Below, one piece after another: positions 1-10,879 of a stretch of DNA of 64,000 nt (within the stretch, counting starts at the first letter, position 1; every line of letters starts with the position of its first letter). The DNA is taken from contig SWDT01000124.1 of assembly GCA_009193035.1 (NCBI GenBank), forward strand, positions 1-64,000, read 5' to 3'. Below the pieces are notes generated by a model. The model searched no databases. It was not told where the DNA came from and saw nothing but the letters and a program-made list of their open reading frames with translations. This DNA is from Halicephalobus mephisto (lineage: Eukaryota; Nematoda; Chromadorea; Rhabditida; Panagrolaimidae). Made by a program: the position numbers and the translations under genes.

Positions 1-59
1 ATCGAATACTGAAACAAACAAGTCACATCATAGTTACATAATATTGGGTTTATTTTTTT

Positions 60-630
60 ACATTTGTTCAATTCTAAAATCATCATTTAAGTTACTGTAA
101 TTTTTTGAAAAGTTCCGAAAATTCGCGTTGGGACCATTTCGTGGAATTTTATTTTTAATTTTTTTATATATGAATGATTACGAAATCACAAAATTATCCC
201 ATTTATATTACTGTAGTTTTTTGAAAAGTTCCGAAAATTCGCGCCGGGACCATTTTATGGAATTTTATTTTTAATTTTTTTTATATATGAATAATTACGA
301 AATCACAAAATCATCCCATTTAGGTTACTGTAGTTTTTTGAAAAGTTCCGAAAATTCGTGCCGGGACCATTTCGTGGAATTTTATTTTTAATTTTTTTTT
401 ACATATGAATGATTACGAAATGACGTAAGATTGCGTAATCACATAAAGCCGAAATTTTGGAATACTGTAATTTCTAAAAACTCGCGTCAGGACCATTTCG
501 TAAAGCTTTTTATTTTTAAATTTTAAAATAGTATAATTATGGATCCCTGAAAAATAACAAAAACATCAAATTTTACAATTTCGAGTCTCAACTGGAAAGT
601 TCCAAAAATTCGCGTCAGGACCATTTTATT
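60..630. repeat. Tandem repeat, about 117 bp period, then decayed copies
   Basis: Three to four head-to-tail copies of a unit containing AGTTCCGAAAATTCG followed by GGGACCATTTCGTGGAATTTT and TGATTACGAAATCAC. The AGTTCCGAAAATTCG motif recurs near 111, 227 and 343, giving the period. Two decayed copies of the core follow near 480 and 610. The same core (a GACGCGAATTTT-like word beside GGTCCTG) recurs elsewhere in the window, notably at 25.68-26.05 kb. Confidence 0.75.
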
Positions 631-2439
631 GAAAAAAATTAAATTAAAAAAAATTATTCTTTTTTATTTTTTAAATTTTCCAAAAAAAAATTTATTTTTT
701 AAATTAAAATTTTTTTTATTTTTGAATTTTTTAGAAATTAAAATTTTTTTATAAAAATAAAGAATATACATTTTATTTCTGAAAATGATAAATATGCTTT
801 TATTTTTGGTATTGAATAATAATTACGTAAAAACGAAAGAATAATAGTTTTTTATAGAACAATAAAAATAAAACAATAGGACAAATCAAACAGCGCACTT
901 TTGACTGACGGACTCAGTTTTCAAGCTTCTTCGAAACCGAGTTTTACAAGTTTTTTTTATTTCTTGTTGATTTTTTTCTAAAAATATTTCATATGTTTTT
1001 AAAAATTTTCATTTTTTCAGAAAAAAATTTATAGATTTTCTTAAATTTTCAATTTTTTTTTAAAAAATTTCATGTTTTTAAAAATTTTCAGTTTTTCAGA
1101 AAAAACTTCATAGATTTTTTTAAATTTTCAATTTTTTTTTAAAAAAATTTTTTTAATTTTCAGTTTTTTAAAATTTTGTTTAATTAAAGGTAAAATTTTA
1201 AAAAGTTTCATTGTAGTGTTACTCTAAAAAATTCCAGTCTGGTGTGGATTATTTTAAAAAACTTTGATCTCATTGAATATGGATGTTTCAGAAAGTTTCA
1301 AAAAAATGCAAATTCCAATCATAAGTTATTCTAGAAATTTTGATTTTATTAAAAATAATTTTTTTAAATTTCGATCTTTATTAAAAATGATTTTTTTAAA
1401 TTTTGATTTTTTTTAAAAATTTCGATTTTTTTTAAAATTAATTTTTTTTAAATTTCGATTTTTTAAAAAATTAATTTTTTTTAAATAACAAAATTAAAGA
1501 ATTTTTAATTATGGGTTATTTTTAAGATTTTATTTAATAAATTTTTTAAGTTTGGTTTGATTGGAAGTGATTTTTTGTGAAATCTCGGCCAGATTGAGTA
1601 TAAATTTAAAAAAATTAGATCGAGTGCAGATTTTCCTAGGTTCAGTCTGGGTCTCTAGAGTCCGATTTGAATTTTTCTAGAAGGTTCCTGTCTGGTCGGA
1701 CATAGATCTTTAAAAAGTTCCGTTTTCGTCTGATCTTATTTTTTTGGAAATTTTAGTCCGATCTAAAATTTTTTTAAAATTACAATTCAATCTAAATTTT
1801 TTTTAAAATTTCGATTTAGTTTACTGTAAATTATTTAAAAAATTTAAATTTACTGTAGGTTATTCTAAAATTTTTAATATACTGTAAATTAAAAACTTTT
1901 TAATCTATTGTAGATTATTTAAAAAATTTAAATTTACTGTAGGTTATTTAAAAAATTTTTAATTTTGAATTATTCTAAAATTTTTTAATTTACTGTAAAT
2001 TATTTAAAAAATATTTAATCTACTGTAAATTATTTAAGAAATTTTAAATTTTGAATTATTCTAAAATTTTTTAATTTATTATAAATTTTAAAAAATTCTA
2101 ATTTATTGTAGATTATTTAAAAATTTTTAATCTACTGTAGATTATTTAAAAATTTTTTAATTTTGAATTATTCTAAAATATTTAATCTACTGTAAGTTAT
2201 TTAAAAAATTTTTAATTTACTGTAAGTTAAAAAATTTTTAACTTACTGTAGATTATTTAAAAATTTTTAGTTTACTGTAAGTTATTTTAGAAGATTCTGG
2301 TCAACTTACAGAATTTAAATGAACGATATATTTATGTATAAAAATTCCCTGATGTTTTTAAAGTTATTGGTTTGTAAATTTTTTGGATTTATTTTGTACT
2401 TTGTCAAATCCCAAACATCAGTCCTAAACGGTGTAGATT
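631..2439. other. AT-rich non-coding DNA
   Basis: Mostly runs of A and T and short degenerate repeats. From about 1800 to 2290 a short unit with TTTACTGTAxxTTATTTAAAAAATTT is repeated many times with drift. No open frame looks coding and no exon-like island was seen. Confidence 0.6.
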
Positions 2440-3420
2440 TTTTATCCACTTCTAGATTTCCCCGGATTTATTCTATACATCATCAAATCTCCTAAAATCC
2501 TAATCCTGAACTGTGTAAAATTTCACTAATTTCTACAATATTCGAAAATTATTTTATATTTCACAAAATCCTTGAACAGTAATCTTAAAACATAATATTT
2601 TTTCAAATTTTTCTAAACTTATTCTACACTTCATCGGATATCCTAAAATCCTAATCCTGAACTGTGTAAAATTTTACTAATTTCTATATTTTAAAAATAC
2701 TTTGTATTTTACAAAATCCCTAAACAGTAATCTTAAAACATAATATTTTTTCAAATTTTTCTGAACTTATTCTACGCTTCATCGGATATCCTAAAATTTC
2801 AATCCTAAAGTATATAAAATTTTATCAATCTCTATATTTTAAAATTATTTTGTATTTCATAAATCCCCAAACCGTAATCTTAAACTTTATATTTTTTCAA
2901 ATTTTTCTAAACTTATTCTACGCTTCATCGGATATCCCAAAACCTCAATCCTAAAGTATATAAAATTTTATCAATCTCTATATTTTAAAATTATTTTGTA
3001 TTTCACAAAATCCCCAAACCGTAATCTTAAACTTTATATTTTTTCAAATTTTTCTAAACTTATTATATACCTCACCGGATATCCTAAAATTTCAATCCTA
3101 AAGTATATAAAATTTTATCAATCTCTATATTTTAAAAATACTTTGTATTTCACAAAATCCCCAAACCGTAATCTTAAACTTTATATATTTTCAAATTTTT
3201 CTAAACTTATTATATACCTCACCGGATATCCCAAAACCTCAATTCTAAAGTTTATAAAATTTTATTAATTTCTATAATGTTCGAAAATTGTATTTCATAA
3301 ATCCCCCAAACCGTAATCTTAAACTTTATATTTTTTCATTTTCAGATTTCTCTAAGCTTATCCCACACCTCATCAAATCTCCCTAAATCCCAACCCTAAA
3401 CTCTGCAAACGTTTTTTATC
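2440..3420. repeat. Tandem repeat, about 147 bp period
   Basis: Five to six copies. The marker CATCGGATATCC (or CACCGGATATCC) recurs near 2632, 2781, 2926, 3073 and 3220, each followed by CAATCCTAAAGTATATAAAATTTT-like text (divergent between copies) and then CCCCAAACCGTAATCTTAAAC-like text. A 90-residue open frame across 2996-3268 is only the repeat read through and repeats itself internally. Confidence 0.75.
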
Positions 3421-3830
3421 CACTTTCAGATTTTTTTAGACTTATCCTATGCTTCATTAAATCTCCAAATCTAAATTTTATAATTTTTAAAATAATTTTA
3501 ATGAACTTTCACCTTTGGAATTTTCCCGGAAAATTTTTTATTTTTTAAATTTTTTTTATTTTTTGAATTTTTTTTATTTTTTGAATTTTTTTTATTTTTT
3601 AAATTTTTGTAAATATTTATCCGGTTTTTTTCTCTCGTTCCCATGTATTTTTTCTTGACCAAAGGTGTCAGATGGAAAATTTTCGGATGAACACTTGCAG
3701 TTGTCATTTTCGTTTTTTATTGATCCACCTCTGAAACAGCTTGGTTTCATGTGCTTTCCGGTAAAACCCACATGTTGTAAAAGTTGTTTTCCATTTTGGT
3801 CTTTGATGGAAGGGAGGAGTCACGGCTATG
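3421..3830 (-). other. Exon-like island, unassigned
   Basis: On the minus strand a frame stays open for roughly 85 codons, from a TGA near 3822 down to about 3540. Its composition is unusually balanced for this AT-rich DNA: three cysteines, several Gly/Pro, and segments such as HVGFTGKHMKPSCFRGG. It has no convincing start or flanking exon and I recognise no family. It may be an orphan exon, a decayed gene or chance. A competing open frame here is mostly lysine/asparagine from low-complexity DNA. Confidence 0.2.
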
Positions 3831-5300
3831 GCTAAAGTTGTCTAGAAGAGGGTTTCCCTGTAAATTTTAGAATTAAAAATATTAATTTTTTTTCGATTTT
3901 TTTGGAATTTTAGAAATTTTAGAAGAATAAAGATGTAGCTAAAATTATCTAGAAGAGAATTTTGTGTAAATTTTTATTGTAAATTTTAGAATTAAATATA
4001 TCAATTTTTTTGGAATTTTAGAATATAGATGTGGCTAAAATTATCTAGAAGAAAGTTTTCTGTAAATTTTAAAATTAAATATATTAATTTTATTTTCGAT
4101 TTTTTTGGAATTTTAGAAATTTTAGAAGAATAAAGATGTGGCTAAAGTTATCTAGAAGAGAATTTTCTGTAAATTTTTATTGTAAATTTTAGAATTAAAT
4201 ATATTAATTTTTTTTCGATTTTTTTGGAATTTTAGAAGAATAAAAATGTAGCTAAAATTATTTAGAAGAGGATTTTCTGTAAATTTTAAAATCAAAAATA
4301 TTATTTCTTCGGATTTTAAAAGAACACAAATCTGGAAAAAATTCTCTTTTTTTTATAATTTTATTCAATTTCTTCACAAATTTTAAAATATAAATTTTCT
4401 TAATTTTTAAAATTAATTTTCTTATTTTTTTTAAAATTTCAAAATTTTCTTAGAATTTTTAGTTTTTAAATTTTTTAAATCTTTAAAAATTTCTCTTAAT
4501 TTTTTTAAAATTTAAAAATTAAAAAAAAATTTTAATTTTTTTAATTTTTTAAAGTTCTCGAAAAGTACAGATATAAACAGAAAATCTCCTCAAGAAGATC
4601 AAGGATCTCCCTGTGGATTTGTTTGACTTTTTCGAAAATATCAAAATTAAAAATATTAATTTTTCGTTGATGTTTGTAGAATTTTTAGAGGATATAGATG
4701 TGCCTAAAAAAGTTCCTCAAGGGGGTCAAGGACTTTTTTGCTTTTACGGATTTATTTGACTTTTTTAATTTTCGAATTAAAAATGTCATAATCCTTAGTG
4801 TTCTTTGGAATTTCAGAACGAACATGGATATAACTAAAAAGCCCCTTCAAAAAGGTCAAGGGTCTTATGAATTTATTTTAATTTTTCAAATTAGAAATAA
4901 TAATTTTTTAGAATTTAGAAAATAATTATTTCCGATACTTCCAAGATACACCTATAGATATTAATAAAAAATCTCTTAAAAAATTAAAAATCATAAATAT
5001 ATTTTAATTTTTCAAATTATGAATAATAATTTTTTAGAATTTAGAAAATAATTATTTCAGATTCCTCCAAAATTCACCTATAGGTACTAATAGAAATTTC
5101 CTAAAAAATTAAAAAATCATAAATATATTTTAATTTTTTAAATTATAAATAATAATTTTTTAGAATTTAAAAAATAATTATTTCAGATACTTCCAAAATT
5201 CACCTATAGGTACTAATAGAAATTTCTTAAAAAATTAAAAACCAAAAATCATAAATTTGTTTTAATTTTTTAAATTTGGAAATCATAATTTTTTAAAATT
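3830..5300. repeat. Two adjacent degenerate tandem repeat blocks
   Basis: From about 3830 to 4300 a unit of about 105 bp carries GGCTAAAGTTATCTAGAAGA and TTTTTTCGATTTTTTTGGAA-like text, about five copies. From about 4680 to 5300 a unit of about 122 bp carries TTAGAATTTAGAAAATAATT and CACCTATAGGTACTAATAG, three to four copies. No gene is seen. Confidence 0.65.
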
Positions 5301-8300
5301 TTAAAACGGAAGCGAATTACCTCCTACGTGACTCCGGAAGAAAGGCCAGTTGATATCTGTACTTTGTTTTATCAAATTTGATGATTAAAGTTCAAAGTCA
5401 AAATTTGAACTTCCCGTGTTAAGGTACAACTTGCTGGTCATGTTCGGATTCAGAATATCCAGATATCAGGTTCCATAAATTTAGATAAAACAAGTTTTTG
5501 AAATAAAAAAAACTATAAAAGTTGTTCTGACGCGAAAAGTCCAAAATTCGACCTCGAACTCTGATCGTCAATTTTCACAAAACGGAATTCTGTGTTTTGT
5601 TTAACCGAAATTGGAACTCAGAATTCAGAATCGAAATTCTAATTTTTCGTGTTAAAAAATATCTATGAATTTTTCTTACTGTGAAATTTTTTAAATTTGA
5701 GTTGATAAAATTGGATTTCTCGAATTACAATAACTTATGAATCGTGTCTTAACAAGAAAAATCAGAATTTCGATTCTGAATTCCAACTTTGATAATACGA
5801 AACACAGTTTAACCGAAATTGGAACTCAGAATTCAGAATCGAAAATATAATTTTTCGTGTTAAAACACAACTCATAAATCAAGTTTAAATTCAAAAAGAT
5901 AAATAAAATAAAGTACAGCTTTTTAAAACAGAAAAATTTCTAATTTCTTAAAAAAATTCAAAATTCGATTTCGATTTTTGAGCATTAACTTTAATAAAAT
6001 AAAATATTGTTTTTTTGTATTAAAATATAACTCATAAATTAAATTTAAATGAAAAAAATTAGATAAAATTCAACTTTTTTAAAATAAAAAATTTATATTT
6101 TTTAACACGAAAAATCCAAATTTCAATTTTCGATTTTTGACTTTAATAAAACAAAAAAAATACTGATTTTTCGTGTTAAGACACAATTCATAAATCAAGT
6201 TTAAATTAAACAAAAAAATTAAATAAGATAAAATTCAACTTTTTAAAATAAAAAATTTATAAATTTTTTTAACACGAAAAATCCAAATTTCGATTTTTTT
6301 TATTTCGATCATTAACTTTCGTAAAATAAAACTCTGATTTTACTCTCTGATGTCAAGCTTTTATTTTAACGAAATTAGATGGAAAGCTGCCAAGAAATGA
6401 CATTACTTTATTTGAGTTAATTTAATTTCGTTATTTTTGGAGAAAATAATCGTTGATGGATATTTTTGAGACCGAAAGTTGGCAGAAACAGGAAATGGAA
6501 TCTTCCTAGAATTTTCAAAAATATTTTAATTTTTTAGAAATTTAAATTTAAAAATTTTCTAATTTTTTATAAAATTCAATTTTTTTAAAAATTCAATTTT
6601 TTTTAAATTTTTAAAAATTTATAATTTTTTTTATAAAATTTAACTTTTTTAAATTTCTTAAAAATTAAATTTTTTTTTAAATTTTCTAGTTTTTTTTATA
6701 AAATTTAACTTTTTAAATTTAAAAATTTTTTTTAATTTCTTAAAATTTCAATTTTTTAAATTTTTTAGAAATTAATTTTTAAAATTTTTTAATATACGGT
6801 GACTACAGTAATTTTAATACTTTTTAGTTAAAAATTTTTTGAATTTACCTAAATTGGAAATAATTATAGCTTTATAAATTGAAAAACATTACTGTAGTTG
6901 TTTTTATTCGAAAAAAAATATTTTCAACCAGAAAAAATAACACCATCACCAAAGGCCTCGGGATTTCGGAAAAGTTTCGTTTTTTTTGGTCCATATGTTA
7001 GGAATATAGTTTCCGAAAAATCCAATTTGAAACTATTTTAGTTTAATAGATTTTGCGTTTTTTAAATTTTCGTTTATTTCAGTATTTACTAAATTTACTG
7101 AATTTAATGTTTTTGTTCATTTAATGACGAATTAAGAACAATTTTAAAAACATTTATTAAAATTCCAGAGGCTTTCTTTTACGAAAATGAGTCAGTTTTG
7201 AAACGTTGGCGTTTTGATGCTAATTTGACTAATTTCTAAAAAGTGAAAAGCGTTCTCTGTTTATTTTTCAAAATGAATTAATTTTAATTTTTTGTATTTT
7301 TTAATTATAATAAAAAAATTAAAATTATTTAACTTTTTAAAAAATTTTCTTTATTTTTTGTAAAAATTAATTTCTTTTTTTTTGTATTTTTCAATTATAG
7401 TTAAAAAATTAAAATTATTTAAGTTTTAAAAAATTATTAACATTAAAATTATTTAACTTTTTAAAAAACTTTCTTCATTTTTTGTAAAAATTAATTTCTA
7501 TTTTTTTATATTTTTCAATTATAGTTAAAAAATTAATATTATTTAAGTTTTAAAAAATTATTAAAATTTCTAAACAGTGAAAAATTTTCTTTATTTTTTG
7601 TAAAAATTAATTTTAATTTTTTTGTATTTTATATTATAATTAAAAAATTAAAATTAAATTTTAAAAAATTATTAAAATTTATCCTGTATTAAAACCAAAA
7701 TTTCGATTTTGGCGTTGTGTTCCGATGTTAATTTTCTTCATTTTAAAAAAAAATTCTTTGCTCTTTTTTTGCAAAAATTTACTTTTTTCAATTTCGTCAA
7801 AAATAAAAAATTAAGTCACCTGAGTTTGATAAAACAATTATCAACATTTCAAAAATGTATATTTATGTTAGGAGAGAATTCCCAAAGCTTGGCGTTATGT
7901 TCCAATGCCAATTAGGTTGATTTCTAAAAATTGAAAAATATTTTTTTTAAATTTTATTTTTATTTTTTCAAATTAGTAAGAAAATTTTGAAATTATTCAA
8001 TTTTTAAATTTAAAAATTATAAAAATTGAAAAAATTTTTTTTAAATTAATTTTTATTTTTTCAAATTAGTGACGAAATTTTGAAATTATTCAATTTTTAA
8101 ATTTAAAAATTATAAAAATTAAAAAATATTTTTTTTTAAATTAATTTTTATTTTTTCAAATTAGTAAGAAAATTTTGAAATTATTCAATTTTTTAAATTT
8201 AAAAATTATAAAAATTGAAAAATATTTTTTTTAAAATTAGTGAGAAAATATTGAAATTATTTAATTTTTAAAAAAATTTAAAATTCCTAAAAACAAAAAA

Positions 8301-9470
8301 TGTTCTCTGTTCATTTTTTAAGTTTATTTTTGGAATTTTTGATTACAGACTTAACACTAATGTCACCTGAACTTTAATAAAAAAATAATATTCGAAATTT
8401 ATTAAGTATTAATTAAAAGCTTAAAAACATTTTTTTTTATTAATTTTAATTAAATTTTCAAATATATTTTAAAAAATTAAAGATTTTTTAGAATTTTTGA
8501 AATTATTTAATTTTTTAAATTAAAATTAATAAAAAAAATATTTTCGAAATTTCAATAATTTTTAGAACTTTTGAAATTATTTAATTTTTTAAATTAAAAT
8601 TAATTTAAAAAAGGATATTTTTGGAATTTTAATAACTTTTAGAATTTTTGAAATTATTTAATTTTTTAAATTAAAATTAATTTAAAAAAGGATATTTTCG
8701 AAATTTTAATAATTTTTAGAATTTTTAAAAATATTTAATTTTTTAAATTAAAATTAATAAAAAAGGATATTTTTGGAATTTTAATAATTTTTAGGATTTT
8801 TAAAAATATTCAGTTTCTAGTGGTTTTGTGGATCTGAGAGACTTTTAGGATTACTTGCGAAAACGTCTTGCATTAGTTCCGTCCATCTGTTTTCCCTTCG
8901 GCATTGCTAGATGCAAAGTCGGTTTGGTTGCTTTGCTTCTGATGACGTTGTTCTCGAGTTGGCAGAGAACAAAAATGAACTTTGATCGATTTCATATTTA
9001 TTAAGTTTTTTGAGCATTTCAGGATTCAGTCGTAGATTCTCAAAATTTCAAGAATTTTAGAAAACTTTTAATTTTTTAGAATTTAATGAAGAATTTTGAA
9101 AATATCTGGAATTTAGGATTCTGGAGAATTCTGAAATTTTTGGAATCTGAGATTTTTGAAAACGTGTAAAAATAGGATTTTGAAGTTCCTCAGAATCCTG
9201 CAGGAAATTCTGGAGATTTCTTGAACCTCTTGGAAGCTTCTGGAACTTTCAAGAATCAGTGTAGATTTTTCGAATCCTTCAGAATCCAGTGAAAACGAGC
9301 TAACTTCCGAAACTTATGATTTTTAATATTTTCGAAAATTTCTTAAATGTAGTAAAAATTATCTGAAGTTGAAGATTCTAGAAGTTTTTAGAAAATTCCG
9401 GAAATTCGCCTTCAGACATTTCCGTGACAATGTCCATTTTTAATTTTTTAATAGCATAATTTGCTTAAAT
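5300..9470. other. AT-rich non-coding DNA with degenerate repeats
   Basis: 5500-6320 contains drifting copies of ACACGAAAAATCCAAATTTCG. 7250-8300 contains about 100-120 bp tandem units rich in TTTTAAATTTAAAAATTATA. 8300-8800 contains units of about 90 bp with TTTTAGAATTTTTGAAATTA. The stretch near 8815-9000 is less AT-biased and has a minus-strand frame open for about 45 codons ending at a TAA. It is too weak to call a gene. Confidence 0.5.
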
Positions 9471-9474
9471 CCTC

Positions 9475-9935
9475 ACAAAAAGGGTACATTGAAACGGGGT
9501 CTATTGTATTGCACACATTACATTCAATATATCCACACATTAAGTTGATATCGGTGGGGTATATTTAATGTATGGATGATTGAATACAATGTATCCAATA
9601 AATCAGAGTCTTTTTAATGTGTCGATATATTGTATGCTATGTATCATTTTTATGTGTAACTATATAGATATTATTGAGCTTTCTAGAATCCTCTAGATAG
9701 AAAAGAGATACATTGAAACGGTTCTGTTATATTGGACACATTACATTCAATATACCGATATCTTGAATATCATGTGTCCAATACATGAGAACCGCTTTAA
9801 TGTATCCATACATTATATACCATGTATTTTTTACTTGTGAAATGCCTCTGATGTATCGGATACATTATAAGCAAGGTACCCGTACATCAAGGTCATTTTA
9901 ATGTACCCATACGTCATATATCATGTACCCATTTC
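9475..9935 (+). mobile_element. Palindromic MITE-like repeat, copy 1
   Basis: A dense set of short self-complementary words (TACATTGAAACGG, CACATTACATTCAATAT, TTAATGTATGG) gives long internal dyads. The same sequence occurs in the reverse orientation at about 21.66-22.29 kb, including the long shared tract from GTTGATATCGGTGGGGTAT through CCTCTAGATAGAAAAGAG. A diverged relative lies at 63.3-63.9 kb. There is no open frame, so it resembles a non-autonomous palindromic element. Confidence 0.6.
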
Positions 9936-10879
9936 TGTCTGCATACAAGTTTCCTTTTTGGAAGATTATTACACTTGTTTAGTTTCGGTTTTTCAAGGGT
10001 TTTTGTTGGAATATTTCCGTCTTTTTAAAATTTCTCAAAAGCGTGACGTGATTTTCAAAAGTATATTATTGTTAAAATGCGTGAAAAACATTTTCGAGGA
10101 AATTTAAAAGCAAAAATAAGAAAATTAGAAATAATTAATCAGAATTCTACTTTTCAAATTTCTTATTTCTTTGAAAAAATAAAAATTTTCGAAATTAAAA
10201 AAAATTAAAAATTATTTTTATTAAAAAAGTTTAAAATTTTCGAAATTATTTTTATTCAAAAAAAAATATTAAAAATTATTTTTAAAAATTAAAAATTTTT
10301 TTTATTAAAAAAGTTTAAAAAATTTCGAAATTATTTTTATTAAAAAAATCCAAAATTTTTTGTAACAAAAAAGTATTTAAGAAATTTTTAATTTTTTTCA
10401 AAAAAAAAGATTAAAAATTTGAATTTTTTCTTTGGGAAACAGTTGAACGGATTTCGAAGGATTAATTGAATTTCAATTTTTTGATAATTTTTAAGTTTTT
10501 TATTTTTGCTTTTAAAATTGAAAAAAAATTAAAAACTTTTTTTACTTTTTAATTTTTCGAAATATTTTTTAATTTTTATATTTATTTAACAATTTAAATT
10601 TTTCTTAATTTTATAATGATTTTTTATTTTTTTTTATTTTTTTAATGATTTTTAAATTTTTTAAATGATTTTTTAATTTAAAAAAAATTTTTTTTAATGA
10701 TTTTTTAATTTTTTAGAATCTCCAACACGACTCCAAATTCAATTTTTCCAAGTTTCTTGTAACTCCACCCTCTTCTGAGGTCAAGGTCTTCCAAGCTGTC
10801 GGCAGCCATAGCTTTCAAGGGAAATCCCTCGGGGACTGTCCCCCTAGTCGACATTGTCCCAGATTTCCCCCCTCTCCCG
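9936..10879. other. AT-rich upstream region of the ADP-ribosylglycohydrolase gene
   Basis: Mostly poly-A/poly-T tracts to about 10.7 kb. From 10764 the frame of the downstream gene is already open and of coding-like composition (Leu, Arg, Ser, Pro), but it has no in-frame ATG. A splice-like CAG sits about 20 bp before the chosen ATG. This could be 5' untranslated sequence or an undetected upstream exon. Confidence 0.4.

Noticed and set aside
2996..3268. 90-residue open frame with internally repeated sequence
   Set aside because: It is the 147-bp tandem repeat read through; the peptide repeats with the DNA unit and has no start context or conservation signal.
8815..9000. Possible C/D-box snoRNA (TGATGA near 8938)
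   Set aside because: No D box or terminal stem at a suitable distance on that strand.
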